Assembly (NCBI RefSeq): GCF_950295315.1
Contig: NC_080172.1
Location: 77,333,118-77,397,117 of the forward strand
Direction: 5' to 3'
Length of the DNA stretch: 64,000 nt
Source of the DNA: Erinaceus europaeus
Taxonomy: Eukaryota > Chordata > Mammalia > Eulipotyphla > Erinaceidae
The position numbers and the translations under genes were made by a program. A model generated the notes under the pieces. That model ran no database searches, was not told the DNA's origin, and saw only the letters and a program-made list of their open reading frames with translations. This document shows positions 1 through 10,680 of the stretch, piece by piece. Every line of letters starts with the position of its first letter. Position 1 is the first letter of the stretch.

Positions 1-600
1 ACTGGGGGTACAGTAGTGGCAAGGCCATCACAGTTAACACCCAAGCAGTGACTTAACAATGAGTCTAAATATGTAAACTGCATATCTCTTAACAGGGCCT
101 CCTAGAAAAAAAGCCACTTGACCTATGTTTTCATAGTCTGTCTTGAAATGTGAACTGCTCAGGAACCTGGAAGATAGACCCCTTTTCACCAGAGTTTATC
201 AACTTTCAATCTCAATGAGGATAGTAGGATTTGGCTAAAGAAGACTGAAACTTTCTACAAGAGTCAGGAAGACCACATCAATTATTCAGCATTATGCTTG
301 CCCATGACAAGGTAGGAAAAATCTGGAAGAGAGTTCTTAGTTTAGGTTTGAGACAGAACCATGACTGATGGTTATATGTGTTGTCATTAAGTTCTCCTGG
401 AAGGTTGTGTGACAGAAATTTCCCTAGTACAATCCAAATAGTCTTGTCAAGACATGTTTTCCATGTTGTGTGTTTGTGTGTGTGAGTCTGTGTATGTGTG
501 TGTTTTGTGTGTGTGTGTGACTTGCAGGTTATTTCTTGATAATTAAAGTGAGTGAAGCTGCTTCCTAGGGAATTTTGAGTGTGAACCCTTGAAAGCTCAG
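1..600. other. single-copy DNA, no gene seen
   Basis: No gene or recognisable repeat. The only structure is a degenerate GT-rich stretch at about 463-522. Confidence 0.5.
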
Positions 601-760
601 GTATTTATTATGTACATAGTATATGAGGCACTTATGGCATGGATTAACTAAGTTTCACAATAACCCTATCAGGTAGCAATGCTTACTTTACAAGTGGAGG
701 CGTTAAAGTATAGAGCCTGAATCACAAAGCCAGGAATTAGTAGAGTGTGGCTCAAGCTTA
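600..760 (-). repeat. MIR-like ancient SINE
   Basis: The order of motifs matches the antisense of a MIR core: 'cacaataaccctatcaggta', then a stretch resembling 'ttttacagatgaggaaac', then 'cacaaagccaggaattagta'. It is strongly diverged, as expected for this ancient mammalian family. Confidence 0.55.
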
Positions 761-902
761 GTTTAAAATGAATTGCCAGAAAAGTCACTGTGACATACTA
801 ATTTTATTGTCCCTCTTTCTATTCATTTATCTGTTACATCTTTCCAGATATTTTTGTCTCTTGTCCCAGTTCTATATACCCCAAATTCCTTATTCTAAAT
901 TT

Positions 903-1050
903 ATTTTATTATTTTTCTCATTTTTTTCATTAATAGCACAAAGAGAAATTGAGAGAGGAGGGGAAAATAGAGAGGGAGAGAAAAAAACCAGACACCTGCA
1001 GACCTGCTTCACCACTCATGAAGCATCCCCACTGCAGGTGGGATATATTT
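903..1050 (-). repeat. SINE A/B fragment
   Basis: On the + strand this reads T-rich tail, 'agagaaattgagagaggagg', then 'acctgcagacctgcttcacc' and 'ctgcaggtggg'. This is the antisense of the SINE body. The tRNA-like head is missing, so the copy is 5'-truncated. Confidence 0.8.
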
Positions 1051-1054
1051 TATT

Positions 1055-1195
1055 TTTAAAGACTTAATTTATTGAGAAAGAAAGGGAATCCAGAACACCA
1101 CTTAGTTCTGGCATATGTGTTGCAGGGCATCAAATCCAATGCCTCAGGATACAAGTACTGTGCTCTACTGGATCTTCACTTCCAAACTTAATGCG
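1055..1195 (-). repeat. degenerate SINE D
   Basis: Antisense of a tRNA-derived SINE: 'tctggcatatgtgttgcagg', then 'tcaaatccaatgcctcagga', then 'tactgtgctctactggatc'. It directly abuts the truncated SINE A/B fragment on its left. Diverged, so subfamily assignment is tentative. Confidence 0.5.
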
Positions 1196-1244
1196 ATGTT
1201 AAAATATTATTTAAAAGGCACAGTATTGAGTCAGGAAAATAACT

Positions 1245-2700
1245 CACTTGGAAAGTAGCCATACTCCCAGCCTGTCTCTCTCTTTCCCTAGCTGGTCAGG
1301 AGCTGGGGAGGCGAGGCTCCAGGACACATGGTGGGGTCATCTGTCCAGGGAAGTCTGGTTGGCATCATGGTAGCATCTGGAACCCGGTGGCTGAAAAAGA
1401 GTTAACATATAAAGCAGAACAAATTGGTGACTAATCATGAACCTAAAGGCAAGGATATTGCAGATGAGGATTTGGGGTCTCCATTTTGGAAAAAGCTGGT
1501 AGGTCTATTTTAGGTATATTCCAAGGGACCCATGACTTTACTAGCTTTTGTCTGAGCCTGACATCTGATATTCAGGTGAACCCAGGTTATTGTCACAGTT
1601 GGAAAAAGGCCTAGAAAGCCAGATCAGTGAAGAGAGTAGCTCTAAAAATCCGAGGAAAGTATATAAATATTGTTAACAGTAGACCCCATCGATTTGTTCT
1701 GGGGCACAGGAGCCTATATAACCTCTGCATCCCTGTAGGTCTGAGCTCTCATTCTGTGGTCATGGCTAGGACAGGCTGCACTAATTTCAGGACCCATCTT
1801 CCTCAGGTAGTAGGTCGAGTATGTTGTCCAACATTCCTTCGGAGAATGGAACGTTCCCTACCATTGCTGATCCACATTGAGGGCAAGTTCCTATTAGGGG
1901 CCCCCAAAGGAGAACACTATGTTGTTCCTTATGGAGATGACCAATGACAGTGAAGAGAGGGATCTGTTAAGAGGTCTAGGCCCATCATGTCTGTGTGGGA
2001 ATCCCAGGACTTCCTGAATAGGGCCTCAGGTAATGGAGTGGCTTGATAGTGACTAAAGAGTCATTGCTAAAGTATGCCAGTCTCTTGGCCCTATTCAGCT
2101 TTTATAGTCCTTACTTTGTCTGACAAGGTTAGCTTTGGAGTAATTGAGGGACGTGCAGTAGTAGGTAGGTGAGGAGGATATTTAGGTCTAAGTAGAAGCT
2201 ATTTCATTAGGTTCTTTATGGTGTCTTCTTAGGTCTTCCTACTTGCTTCATTTATTTTCTCACTACAAATTATTGTGCACTTTTCTTTAAGGTACATATT
2301 TTCCCCTAACTTATAGGTACATGTGCCCTATCTCATGGGCCCTGGTCTATATCTAGGTTTTGAGGTTTTGTTAAGAAGTCTGCCACCTGAAATGGAATTA
2401 AGGAGTCCTATGAGCTAGGAAGGGTCTCACCAGAGTAATGAAACTGAAGGGTTGACATTCCACACCTGACATCTCTGGAGACAGTCCGAAGTGAAACATG
2501 CTGAGGTGGTACTGGTTGCATTGCTTAGGTTGGGATCAGCAGATGCAGTATCAGTTGGTATGAAATGGGAGGAGCATGTAGGAAAGAGGTTTCAGGACTA
2601 GGAGAAACATGGGCTAGAGAAAGAGGAGGCTTCCTGCTGTCTTAGGATTTAAGAAGGCAATAGATAGTTATGGTTATAACCAAATTATTTGGCAATTGGA
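1245..2700 (-). repeat. family U retroelement, long copy
   Basis: Shares its whole length with the copies at 14645-16370 and, in part, 45595-46615 and 63172-64000. Shared landmarks in order are 'gtctctctctttccctag', 'ggcatcatggtagcatctgg', 'aggtatattccaa', 'ccctgtaggtctgagctc', 'agtatgttgtccaacattcc' and 'ctgacatctctggagacagt'. The element's 3' terminal 150 bp or so is absent, since the copy begins abruptly inside the element at about 1250. No reverse transcriptase, integrase or gag-like segment is visible. An open frame of 106 codons (+ strand 1627-1947) is antisense to the element and is not proposed as a gene. Confidence 0.75.
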
Positions 2701-3017
2701 CTAACTTTGAAAATCTTTTTGTTAGCATTTGCTATATCATTACAAGACCTCACCATAATTTATGTCCTTTTATGCTATTTATATATAGCTGTATCTTATA
2801 AAGTAATGCCACCAGTTGCTTCTGTTCTCCCTGGTCTAAATTTTTAGGGGATTTAGTATTTCAAAGAACAAGTCATTATTAGAAATATATTAACATTTGG
2901 AGCCCTCTGTTAAAATTCAATCTGATTCAATCAGTAGTATTCTTTCTGCCTTTAGCCTTACTCATTAGTTTAGTAAGATTGAAACACACCCTTAGTGGGA
3001 GCTATAAGTTTAGATTT

Positions 3018-3073
3018 CTTTTTTTTATGGAAACACTGACAAGATCATAGGATAAGAGGGGTACATTTCCAAC
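3018..3073 (-). repeat. micro-insertion of family U 3' end
   Basis: Only about 56 bp: a T-run followed by 'atggaaacactgacaagatc' and 'ataagaggggtaca', which is the extreme 3' end of family U. It is bracketed by a perfect 12-bp direct repeat, 'aagtttagattt', at 3006-3017 and 3074-3085. This is a complete but drastically 5'-truncated retroinsertion made by L1-type machinery. Confidence 0.85.
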
Positions 3074-3085
3074 AAGTTTAGATTT

Positions 3086-3868
3086 AAAAGGTTTTACTTA
3101 ATAATCTTTATTGCTTATAATTTTGCCCATATTTTAGTACACACATGCTAGATAGGAGGCTTTTAATTAAAGAAAACAAATTTTAAATAGCTTACTTAAC
3201 CTTGTGTAGGAACCCCTTTATGTGGGGGATCTCAAACCACATTGAGTTATAGCATATTGATTTTAAACTAATTTTTTACTTTAAAGCTTCTAATAAACTC
3301 AAGTTACTTAGAGAGTTAAGACCCATGTTTGTGACAGAGCTTCTCAGAAGATTCACAGTGCCAAACAAAAGCCAAATTTGCTGTGGATTACTTTTCCACA
3401 AAGAAACTTCACAGGATATTCTGGGGCCCCCTCCAGAATGTCCTGGACCCTCTCTTATCTAAATATATCCATCTAATTTGTTTTTCTATTTGGGGATGAA
3501 GAATTGTCACTTTAAACACTTAAGGATTTGATAAATTTAAATACTTAAACATCTGTTTTAAATATTTTCTCATCTACATTAACAAATTAATTTTTTCCTT
3601 GATATGACCACATAAGAACAGTGCTAGAACCTTTTGTACACTCCTAGTCACATTTTTATGTACTGTGTTTTAAGTTACTAGGACATTTACCAAAATGCTT
3701 TAATTACTCTTAGCATAAAATAACAAAAGAAAAGAAATATTCTTTAAGAATTCAAAACTTCTAGATGATGAACAAGCATGGCTACCAGTCATGTGTCTAA
3801 GACTGCGCCCTCAGATAACATGTTGGCATACACATGGTCAGTGAGAAAAAGAGAAGAAGCAAAAGGAC

Positions 3869-3870
<2 letters not shown>
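3086..3870. other. AT-rich single-copy DNA
   Basis: No gene or recognised repeat. The same holds for 2701-3005 on the other side of the micro-insertion. Confidence 0.45.

Positions 3871-3872
<2 letters not shown>

Positions 3873-3922
<50 letters not shown>
3873..3922. repeat. (AC)25 microsatellite
   Basis: Uninterrupted AC dinucleotide repeat of about 50 bp. Confidence 0.98.
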
Positions 3923-3924
<2 letters not shown>

Positions 3925-4139
3925 AGTTAAAACATTCCTGTCTGAGCTAGCTTTCCTGGGCCGTATACCATAGCCTCCTTTTCTGGCAGAATTTCCCTGG
4001 CCAGCATCCAGTTAACCTGGCTATTGGGGTGACTTAAAAGGCCTAGCTCCTAACCTCTCCCAGACCCTTCCCATCCTGGAACACAGATCCTCTTACAGAA
4101 CATAGGTCACTTGCTCTCTCACTCAGAACACAGGGCTGG

Positions 4140-4600
4140 CTCACCCTCAGAGAAGTTCAGTCCCACATGGAAGGAGACCTTGGAATTCTGATCTGATCCA
4201 GGTTGCGTGCTTCTCTGTTCCTATGAGAGGCCATGCCTCTCAGATTCCGAAGCCCTGGTCTGGCCCAGACAGGGCTGCAGCAGTCAGATCTTGCTGGGGG
4301 TCCTCCAAAAATGTAATAAAAAAATTCCATAGTATAGTTCAAAAGTACCCAAAGAATGAGACCTGAGGCCACATGGAGGGCAGGGAGTTACATTTATTTT
4401 ACATTAACGGGTTGCAGGCCAATTCCCACCAACTTGTACTGCAGCACCCAGCTTTTATCAGTTTAGAACTGGGCATGACACAAGCTGATTGGTTAGAAAC
4501 AGAGCCTATCAAGGTACTGACAATAAAGGTAAGAGCAGGTTACTGGAATTCAGAAATGGCAGACCTCCAGCAGCCTATGGATTTTTCATTCAGTGCTATG
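4140..4600 (-). mobile_element. probable gamma-type ERV solo LTR
   Basis: Read on the - strand there is a CCAAT motif (complement of 'attgg' at 4488-4492), a TATA-like 'gataaaagc' (complement at 4451-4459) and a poly(A) signal AATAAA (complement at 4393-4398), in that order over about 100 bp. A U5-like 'tttggaggacccccagcaag' follows (complement near 4290-4310). This is the order of U3-R-U5 in a retroviral LTR. Both outer boundaries are uncertain and no target-site duplication was found. No internal viral genes are present. Confidence 0.55.
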
Positions 4601-4610
4601 ATAGTTGCGT

Positions 4611-4695
4611 CTTTTCCTTCTCCTTCTTCTCCTTTCCTTTATTCCTCCGTCTGTTCCTCTTCCTCCTCCTTTTCTCCCTCCCCCTCTCATCTTCT
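4611..4695. repeat. pyrimidine tract
   Basis: Nearly pure C/T run on the + strand, lying between the LTR-like segment and the adjacent antisense SINE. Confidence 0.7.
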
Positions 4696-4696
4696 T

Positions 4697-4975
4697 GCCA
4701 CCAGAGTTACTACTGGGATTCTTTGCCTGCATGAGAACTCAACTGCTACCAGTTGCTATCTTTTTTTTTTTCCTTGGTAGAGGGATAGGGATGGGGCGGG
4801 GGGAGGCAGAAAGAAAGAGAGAGAAAGAGAGACATAGAAGGAGAGATAACTTCAGCACTGCTCCACCTCTTGTGAAGTTCCCCTCTCATCTTCCATTTCC
4901 CAAGTGTGACTGAACCCAAGTCTTCAATCACAATAATAATATGTTCTTCTGGGTGTACCATCACCCAGCCCCAAC
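4697..4975 (-). repeat. diverged SINE A/B with 3' module
   Basis: On the + strand 'ccaccagagttactactggg' and 'ctttgcctgcatgagaac' are the antisense of the optional SINE 3' module (see 22357-22714). They are followed by a T-run, the purine-rich body 'gagagagaaagagagacata', 'cagcactgctccacctcttg' and a decayed head. Confidence 0.6.
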
Positions 4976-5048
4976 CTCCTGGTTTCTTCTCATCATCTTC
5001 ACAGAGTCTATTAATTTTCATCAGTGGGTGTCCTTTCATTATAAGTCC

Positions 5049-5049
<1 letters not shown>

Positions 5050-5101
<52 letters not shown>
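5050..5101. repeat. (CT)n microsatellite
   Basis: Near-perfect CT dinucleotide run with a single G interruption. Confidence 0.95.
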
Positions 5102-5181
5102 TCTCTTTTACAAGCATAATTATTTTTTGATGGAAATCTCAGATAACTTAGTTATTTCCCAGACTCAAGATTTGCTTCTCT

Positions 5182-5370
5182 GAGGCTGGCAGTGGTGCTC
5201 CTGGTAGAGTTCACATATTGCAATGTGCAAGGTTCAAGGTGAGGTCCCCCTCACCTTCAGGGGGAAAGCTTCACAAGAGGTGAAGCAGTGCTGTGGGTAT
5301 TTCACTTTCTGTCTCCCCTTCCCTTTTAATTTTTTTGTCTCTAGCAAATAAATAAAATATTTGTAATAGA
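5182..5370 (+). repeat. SINE B with 15-bp TSD
   Basis: Head 'gaggctggcagtggtgctcc', body 'cagggggaaagcttcaca' and 'gtgaagcagtgctgtgggta', A-rich tail. It is flanked by a perfect 15-bp duplication, 'aagatttgcttctct', at 5167-5181 and 5371-5385. The insert therefore has exact boundaries and is relatively young. Confidence 0.92.
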
Positions 5371-5385
5371 AAGATTTGCTTCTCT

Positions 5386-6250
5386 ATAGTTGGATTTCAA
5401 TGTGAGCTCTGTTTTACATTTAACTTTTAAAAATAACAAATAAATCAAAGGAAATATTAACAAGTTCTAAAATGTGAGTGTTTACCTAGGGAATTTTGAA
5501 ATAATTATGTTTTAACTTAGAAATGTGAAAGAATCTGTTAATTTCTCTTTCTGAAAAGATACTATAAAACTGAACAAATTTTTTTTTCCATCAATTTCCC
5601 CATCTATTGTGCATCTCCTTAATCTTTAACCACTTTCTCTCACTCTGTTTTCACTCTTAACCTTTACAACTCATATCTTTTCTATTACAAACTAAAACCA
5701 AAATCCATTAAAACCTTCCCTCAAATTACCCTGCCACAGCATAAGCCTTTAAATGATCAGCCAGGCACAGCCCAACCACATTAAAGTGGCACAGCAGTCT
5801 TTAACCACACCTTTTTACCTTTGCCAGAGTGTTTTTCCACTCCCAGTGTAGTTTTAAGCAGTTGGGCTTTTTTATGGAGTTGAAGTCTTCTGGTGAGCAC
5901 AGAGCAATGTGATATTTCACATGAGAGATGATGTCTCCTGATAGCCTATTCTTAATGAGCTACACGTCTATTAAAGGCCAGCACTGACCCTCCTAATGCC
6001 ACTTAAGTCAGACTGATTTTTCACAGACAATGCCATGGAATGACACCCTTCTGTGCACACTACACACTTCTAATATATGGACCTGCAGAGTGTCTGTGAG
6101 TTTGGTTGAATTAGTGCTGACTCAACTTGCTTTTACAATTAGTGACAGATTTTGTTCTCTAGTAATGCAGCGAATAAATGGTGTTTATTAGGTTTGCCCT
6201 ATCGTAGCTAGTCTTCCCTGTCGGCTCTTGTCATTTGGCTAGCCAACAAA
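5386..6250. other. single-copy DNA, no gene seen
   Basis: AT-rich, no long open frame, no recognisable repeat. Confidence 0.45.
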
Positions 6251-6256
6251 CTTTCT

Positions 6257-6490
6257 TTTTAAAAAATTTTTTTTTAAATATCTTTATGTGTTTATTGGAT
6301 AGAGACCGCCAGAAATTGAGAGGGAAGGGGGGGTAGATATAGGAGAGAGACAGAGAGACACTTGCAACACTGCTTCACCACTTGCAAAGCTTTCCCCCTG
6401 CAGATGGAGACTGGGGGCTTGAACCCAGGACCTTGCACATTGTGACATGTGCGTTCAACCAGGTGCACCACCACCCAGGCCCACCAGTAC
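6257..6490 (-). repeat. SINE B
   Basis: Antisense SINE: T-rich tail, 'agaccgccagaaattgagag', 'aagctttccccctgcagatg', 'gcttgaacccaggaccttgc' (B-box antisense) and 'accaggtgcaccaccaccca'. A 7-bp flanking repeat 'actttct' lies at 6250-6256 and 6491-6497. Confidence 0.9.
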
Positions 6491-6499
6491 ACTTTCTAA

Positions 6500-7740
6500 A
6501 GGAACCTGATACACCGAGAGGGACCTCTCAGACATAGGTTTTATAAGGAGAACATTCCCGTCACTCCTCTGATGCCTCCTACTCATCCTTTTGTACTTCT
6601 TTCTTCCAAACATCTCAATCTGGTGGCATTAGCTTAGCCTTTAGAAATGTTCAGCCTCTTCCCACCAAAGGAGGTTTTGTCCCTTAGTTTCTTCTTCCAC
6701 ATCACAAGTCCTAATTTTCATCTGGGTAAACATTCCTGGTGTTTCTGTTTTGTACTCAGTTAACTTAGCTCTCCAAAGGGTATGGAATCAAGTCTCCAAA
6801 TTAAGGTTGAAGCTGAATCTCCTAGTAGTGGTTCTATCTTCCACTAATGTGATCTTTATGTCACCTGAAACATAAGCATTTAATGCAATAAGAAACATTC
6901 ATTTTACTCCAAGACAACACACTAATTCTTTCCCAATGAAATACTTACTTTCTTGAAGGGGTTTTTCCCCTCCCCCTTTTTGAGAGACTACTACATTCTC
7001 TGTATTTTAAAGAGTTGATTGATATTGGGTCTCTTACGGGGACTTGGGATGGAAAGGGGTCATAGTTACAACTTAGTCTGCCAAACAGAAGTATCTGATC
7101 CTATAAACCTAACTATTGCTGATTCTTACCCCTCTTTTCTATTCATATCTGTTGAATTATTGCTCCTCCCCTGCATTGCTATTATTCTACAGGAAGTAGG
7201 CTCTTGTCATTCATTTCTATACCTGGCTTAGGTCTCCTGGATCTCCAGGGAATAGACCATCTATCCCATGCAAAAAAAAAAAGACAATAACTATGAGAGT
7301 AGAGGTGAAGGCATTGTCTCTGGAGATTTTTGTTCTATAAAATGAATTACTGGTGGATTCCACCTCCACATTCAAAAGTAGTTTTGAATTTGGGGATAAC
7401 TTTACCAGCTTAAAATGTTGATTTCAAATTGTCTTCTCAGCTGTTCAAGATGTGCATTTTTAAAATATACTTAGCAGGTGGAACTGTGAGCCATCTTAGT
7501 CTCTGTGATTCAACATGCCAATTTACCTCCCAGGGACTGATTTCATCTTAGATCATATACAAGTCAAACTAGACATAATTTGATATTATCTCATCTCTTC
7601 TTTCCGAGAGAATCACTGTTCTTATAAAAGAAAATGACTAATTCATGCCTTCTGTTCACTTTGCTTATGATCACTGCTTAATTCACTCAAATAATGTCTG
7701 CCATAATTACTATTAATCTCTACATTTTTAAATCCAAGAA
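6500..7740. other. single-copy DNA, no gene seen
   Basis: No repeat or coding signal recognised in about 1.2 kb. Confidence 0.45.
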
Positions 7741-7744
7741 ACTT

Positions 7745-8395
7745 TTACCTCTTTATTTTTTTATTTATTACTTTTTAATTTATTTATAAAATGGAAACAC
7801 TGACAAAAACCATAGGATAAGAGGGGTACAACTCCCACCACCAGAGCTCCGTATCCCATCCCCTCCCCTAATAGCTTTCCTATTCTTTATCTATCTGGGA
7901 GTATGTACCTAGGGTCATTATGGGGTGCAGAAAGTGGAAGGTCTGGCTTCCAGAATTGCTTTCCTGCTGAACATAGGCATTGACAGGTCGATCCATACTC
8001 CTAGCCTGTCTCTCTCTTTCCCTAGTAGGGTAGGGATCTGGGGAGGTGGAACTCCAGGACACATTGGTCAGCCCAGGGAAGTCCAGTTGGCATCATGGTA
8101 GCATGGAACCTGGTGGCTGAAAAAGAGTTAACATTATAAAGCCATACAGATTTTTGACTAATCGTGAACCTAAAGGCTGGACTATTACGGATGAACATTT
8201 GGGGTCTCCATTTTGGAAATAGCTAGTAGGTCTATTTTAGGTATATTCCAAAGGGCCCGTTTTTGCCTGAGCCTGACATCTGATATGCAGGTGGACCCAA
8301 GTTATTGTCCTAGGAGATGATGTCATGGCTGGAAAAAGGGCTAGAATAGCTCTGATCAGGGAATAGAGTAGCTCCCAAATATGGGAACTCTTTAA
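7745..8395 (-). repeat. family U retroelement copy
   Basis: Begins at its 3' end with a T-rich stretch, 'ataaaatggaaacactgaca' and 'ataagaggggtacaactccc'. It runs through 'ggtctggcttccagaattgc' and 'ggcatcatggtagcatgg' to 'agctcccaaatatggg', so it is 5'-truncated to about 650 bp. On the - strand it keeps a frame ending in '...MTLGTYSQIDKE' (complement, near 7880-8062) that recurs in other copies. Confidence 0.85.
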
Positions 8396-8688
8396 TTTTT
8401 GTCTTCTCAACTGAAGAGAAAAAAAAAAAATCTTCCACAGCATTTTGTTACTGCATTTTCTGTTGATTCTTCTCAAATCATTTTAATTTTATTTTACTTT
8501 ATTTTATTTTTGTCACTAGGGTTATTTCTGCCGCTTGGTGCTTATATCATTACCATTCCTGAATCCTTGCCTATGGTAACTTGTATGCTATACCAAATGT
8601 ACTGTCCTTCACCCCTATTTTTTTTTTTCCATTTTTATGTTCTTCCCAGGTCTTTCTTTATCTAGTTCCATTAAAAAGCCTTTTAATT

Positions 8689-8966
8689 GGGAATCGGGCG
8701 GTAGCGTAGCAGGTTAAGTGCACGTGGCTCCCCACCTACAGGGGAGTCACTTCACAGGCAGTGAAGCAGGTCTGCAGCTCTCTTTCTCTTCCCCTTTCTG
8801 TCTTCCCCTCTTCTCTCCATTTCTCTCTGTCCTATCTAATAGCAGTGACATCAATAATAACTACAGCATAATAAAATAATAAAATAACTATTGTTATTTT
8901 GTAACAATAAAAAACAACAAGGGCAACAAAAGGGAAAATAAAAAATACTAAAAAAAAAAAAAAACA
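8689..8966 (+). repeat. SINE A lacking its B-box
   Basis: The head 'gaatcgggcggtagcgtagc' reaches 'aagtgcacgtggc' and then jumps straight to 'tccccacctacaggggag'. The roughly 45 bp carrying the tRNA B-box found in other SINE A copies (for example 53035-53292) is gone. The remaining body, a poly-ACAATAA tail and an A-run are normal. The left flank 'cttttaatt' (8680-8688) recurs only after the following SINE C, at 9110-9118. Confidence 0.88.
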
Positions 8967-9109
8967 ACCTTGTGGGGGTATAGCATAATGGTTATGCAAA
9001 GAGACTTTCATGCCTGAGGCTCTCAAGTCCCAGGTTCAGTCCCCCACACCACCATAAGCCAGAGCTGAGCAGTGCTCTGGTAAAAAAACAAAACAAACAA
9101 ACAAAAAAA
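8967..9109 (+). repeat. SINE C
   Basis: 'ggtatagcataatggttatg', 'cccaggttcagtcccccaca' (B-box-like) and 'ccagagctgagcagtgctct', with an (A/C)-rich tail. It sits directly on the A-tail of the SINE A to its left. One 9-bp TSD encloses the pair. Confidence 0.9.
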
Positions 9110-9118
9110 CTTTTAATT

Positions 9119-9595
9119 ATATTTCAAAGAGCCCATGACTATACAAGTTTTTTGTTTGTTTGTTTTTTGGTTTCTTTCCCTGAGCCTGACATCTGATATG
9201 CAGTTGGATCGAAGTTATTGTCTGTGGAGATGATGTCATGGCTGGAAAAAGGACCAGAAAGCAGGTTCCAGATGCTAACATGATGCCAAACGGACTTCCC
9301 TGGGCAGATGATCCCACCAGTGTGTCCTGGAGCCCCACTTCCCTAGAGGCCTGCCTCACTAGGGGAAGAGAGAGACAGGCTGGGTGTATGGTTCGACCTG
9401 TCAACGCCCATGTTCAGTGGGGGAAAAATTACAGAAGCCAGACCTTCCACTTTCTGTACCCCATAATGACCCTGGGTCTGTACTCCCAGAGGGTTAAAGA
9501 ATAGGAAAGCTATCAGGGGAGAGGATGGGATATGGAGTTCTGGTGATGGGAATTGTATGGAGTTGTACCCTCTTATCCTATGTTTTTTTTTTAAT
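9119..9595. repeat. family U copy with internal inversion
   Basis: From 9119 to about 9259 the + strand shows the usual antisense order: 'agagcccatgactata', then 'cctgagcctgacatctgata', then 'gatgatgtcatggctgg'. From about 9262 to 9590 the element is read in the opposite (sense) direction: 'ttccagatgctaacatgatg', then 'tcctggagccccacttcc', then 'gggttaaagaataggaaagc', ending at 'taccctcttatcctatg'. The 5' piece is thus inverted relative to the 3' piece. Confidence 0.75.
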
Positions 9596-9697
9596 TTTTT
9601 TAATCTTTTAACTTATAGTTTATTCAGAAAAATAAAACAATGGAAACAGGTAGATATTTTGTATTTACCCTTTTTGGTTTTTGTGTTTCTACAGATC

Positions 9698-9835
9698 GTT
9701 AGTGGTGTTTGTTTGTTTGTTTGTTTGTTTTGAAGGTACTACTCAGCCCTGGCTTATAGTAGTGCTGGAAATTGAACCCAGGACCTTTCCTGTCTCAAGC
9801 ATAAAAGTCTATTTGAATAACCATCTTGCTATCTC
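9698..9835 (-). repeat. diverged SINE C
   Basis: Antisense SINE C landmarks: 'ctactcagccctggcttata', 'aattgaacccaggacctttc' and 'aataaccatcttgctatctc'. A (GTTT)n stretch stands in for the tail. Confidence 0.7.
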
Positions 9836-9849
9836 CTAAGCCTTCTTTT

Positions 9850-10030
9850 TATTTTATTATTGTTTTGTTGTTGTTGTTGTTACTGCTGGGGTTTCAGCAC
9901 TCTGGGATGACTATTTCAGATAGAAGGAGAAGCAGAACGAAAGAGGGAAAGATAACATGGTACCCAGATTTTATCTGCTGCTGTGGGCACCAGGATTGAA
10001 CTTGGTTTGTGCACAAGACAAGTCAGGCAT
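9850..10030 (-). repeat. degenerate tRNA-derived SINE
   Basis: (TTG)n tail, 'tactgctggggtttcagcac' (3' module antisense), purine-rich body and 'accaggattgaacttggttt'. Old copy. Confidence 0.5.
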
Positions 10031-10044
10031 ACTATACAGCTTAG

Positions 10045-10341
10045 TTTTGTTTTTAATTTTTTTATATTTATTTATTTACTTTCCCTTTTGTTGCCCTTGT
10101 TTTTCATTGTTGTTGTAGTTATTGTTGTTATTGATGTTGTCATTGCATAGGACAGAGAGAAATGGAGAGAGGAGTGGAAGACAGAAAGAGGGGGAGAAAG
10201 ACAGACACCTGCAGACCTGCTTCACCACCTGTGAAGCGACTCCCCTGCAGGTGGGGAGCCTGGGGCTCAAATGGGGATCCTTCAGGTCCTTGCGCCTTGC
10301 GCCACGTGTGCTTAACCCGCTGTGCTACCGCTGGACTCCCA
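10045..10341 (-). repeat. SINE A with TSD
   Basis: Full antisense copy from tail ('cccttttgttgcccttgttt') through 'cctgcagacctgcttcacca' to head ('aacccgctgtgctaccgctg'). It is flanked by 'actatacagcttag' (10031-10044) and 'actatacaggttag' (10342-10355), a 14-bp TSD with one mismatch. Confidence 0.93.
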
Positions 10342-10479
10342 ACTATACAGGTTAGCTATCTTACTGATGCTCTTTTCAGATTTTGTGATAGTTATTTTAT
10401 ATTCTTTCTTTTGACATATTCATTCATGTACATGTAAAATATACACACACACTCACACATAGAGAAAGCTTATATTTCT

Positions 10480-10670
10480 TTTATTTAATCATTTTTTATT
10501 GGAGGTGGGAATAATAGTTTATAGTGCAGTTGTTGACACATGGTCATAGTTTCTCATCTCCTCGTGAAGGTTCTTTGCAGAGCACTCTCACCTACAAACT
10601 AAGTCCTCTGACAGCATCATGAAATAGGACCCCAACGTTGAGAGATAAATTAACTTTTTAACTTTAAAAA
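10480..10670 (-). repeat. L1 3' end, 5'-truncated
   Basis: Antisense of an L1 3' terminus: 'ttttattggaggtgggaata', 'agttgttgacacatggtcat' and 'tctcatctcctcgtgaaggt'. Similar pieces occur at 59485-59572 and 39175 onward. Confidence 0.6.
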
Positions 10671-10680
10671 TATTATTTAT

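Noticed and set aside
1627..1947. 106-codon + strand frame in a family U copy
   Set aside because: Antisense to the element and not preserved in the other copies.
8689..10341. A- and B-box-like motifs suggesting tRNA genes
   Set aside because: They lie in SINE heads that lack a complete cloverleaf. Dozens of similar copies occur in the window.
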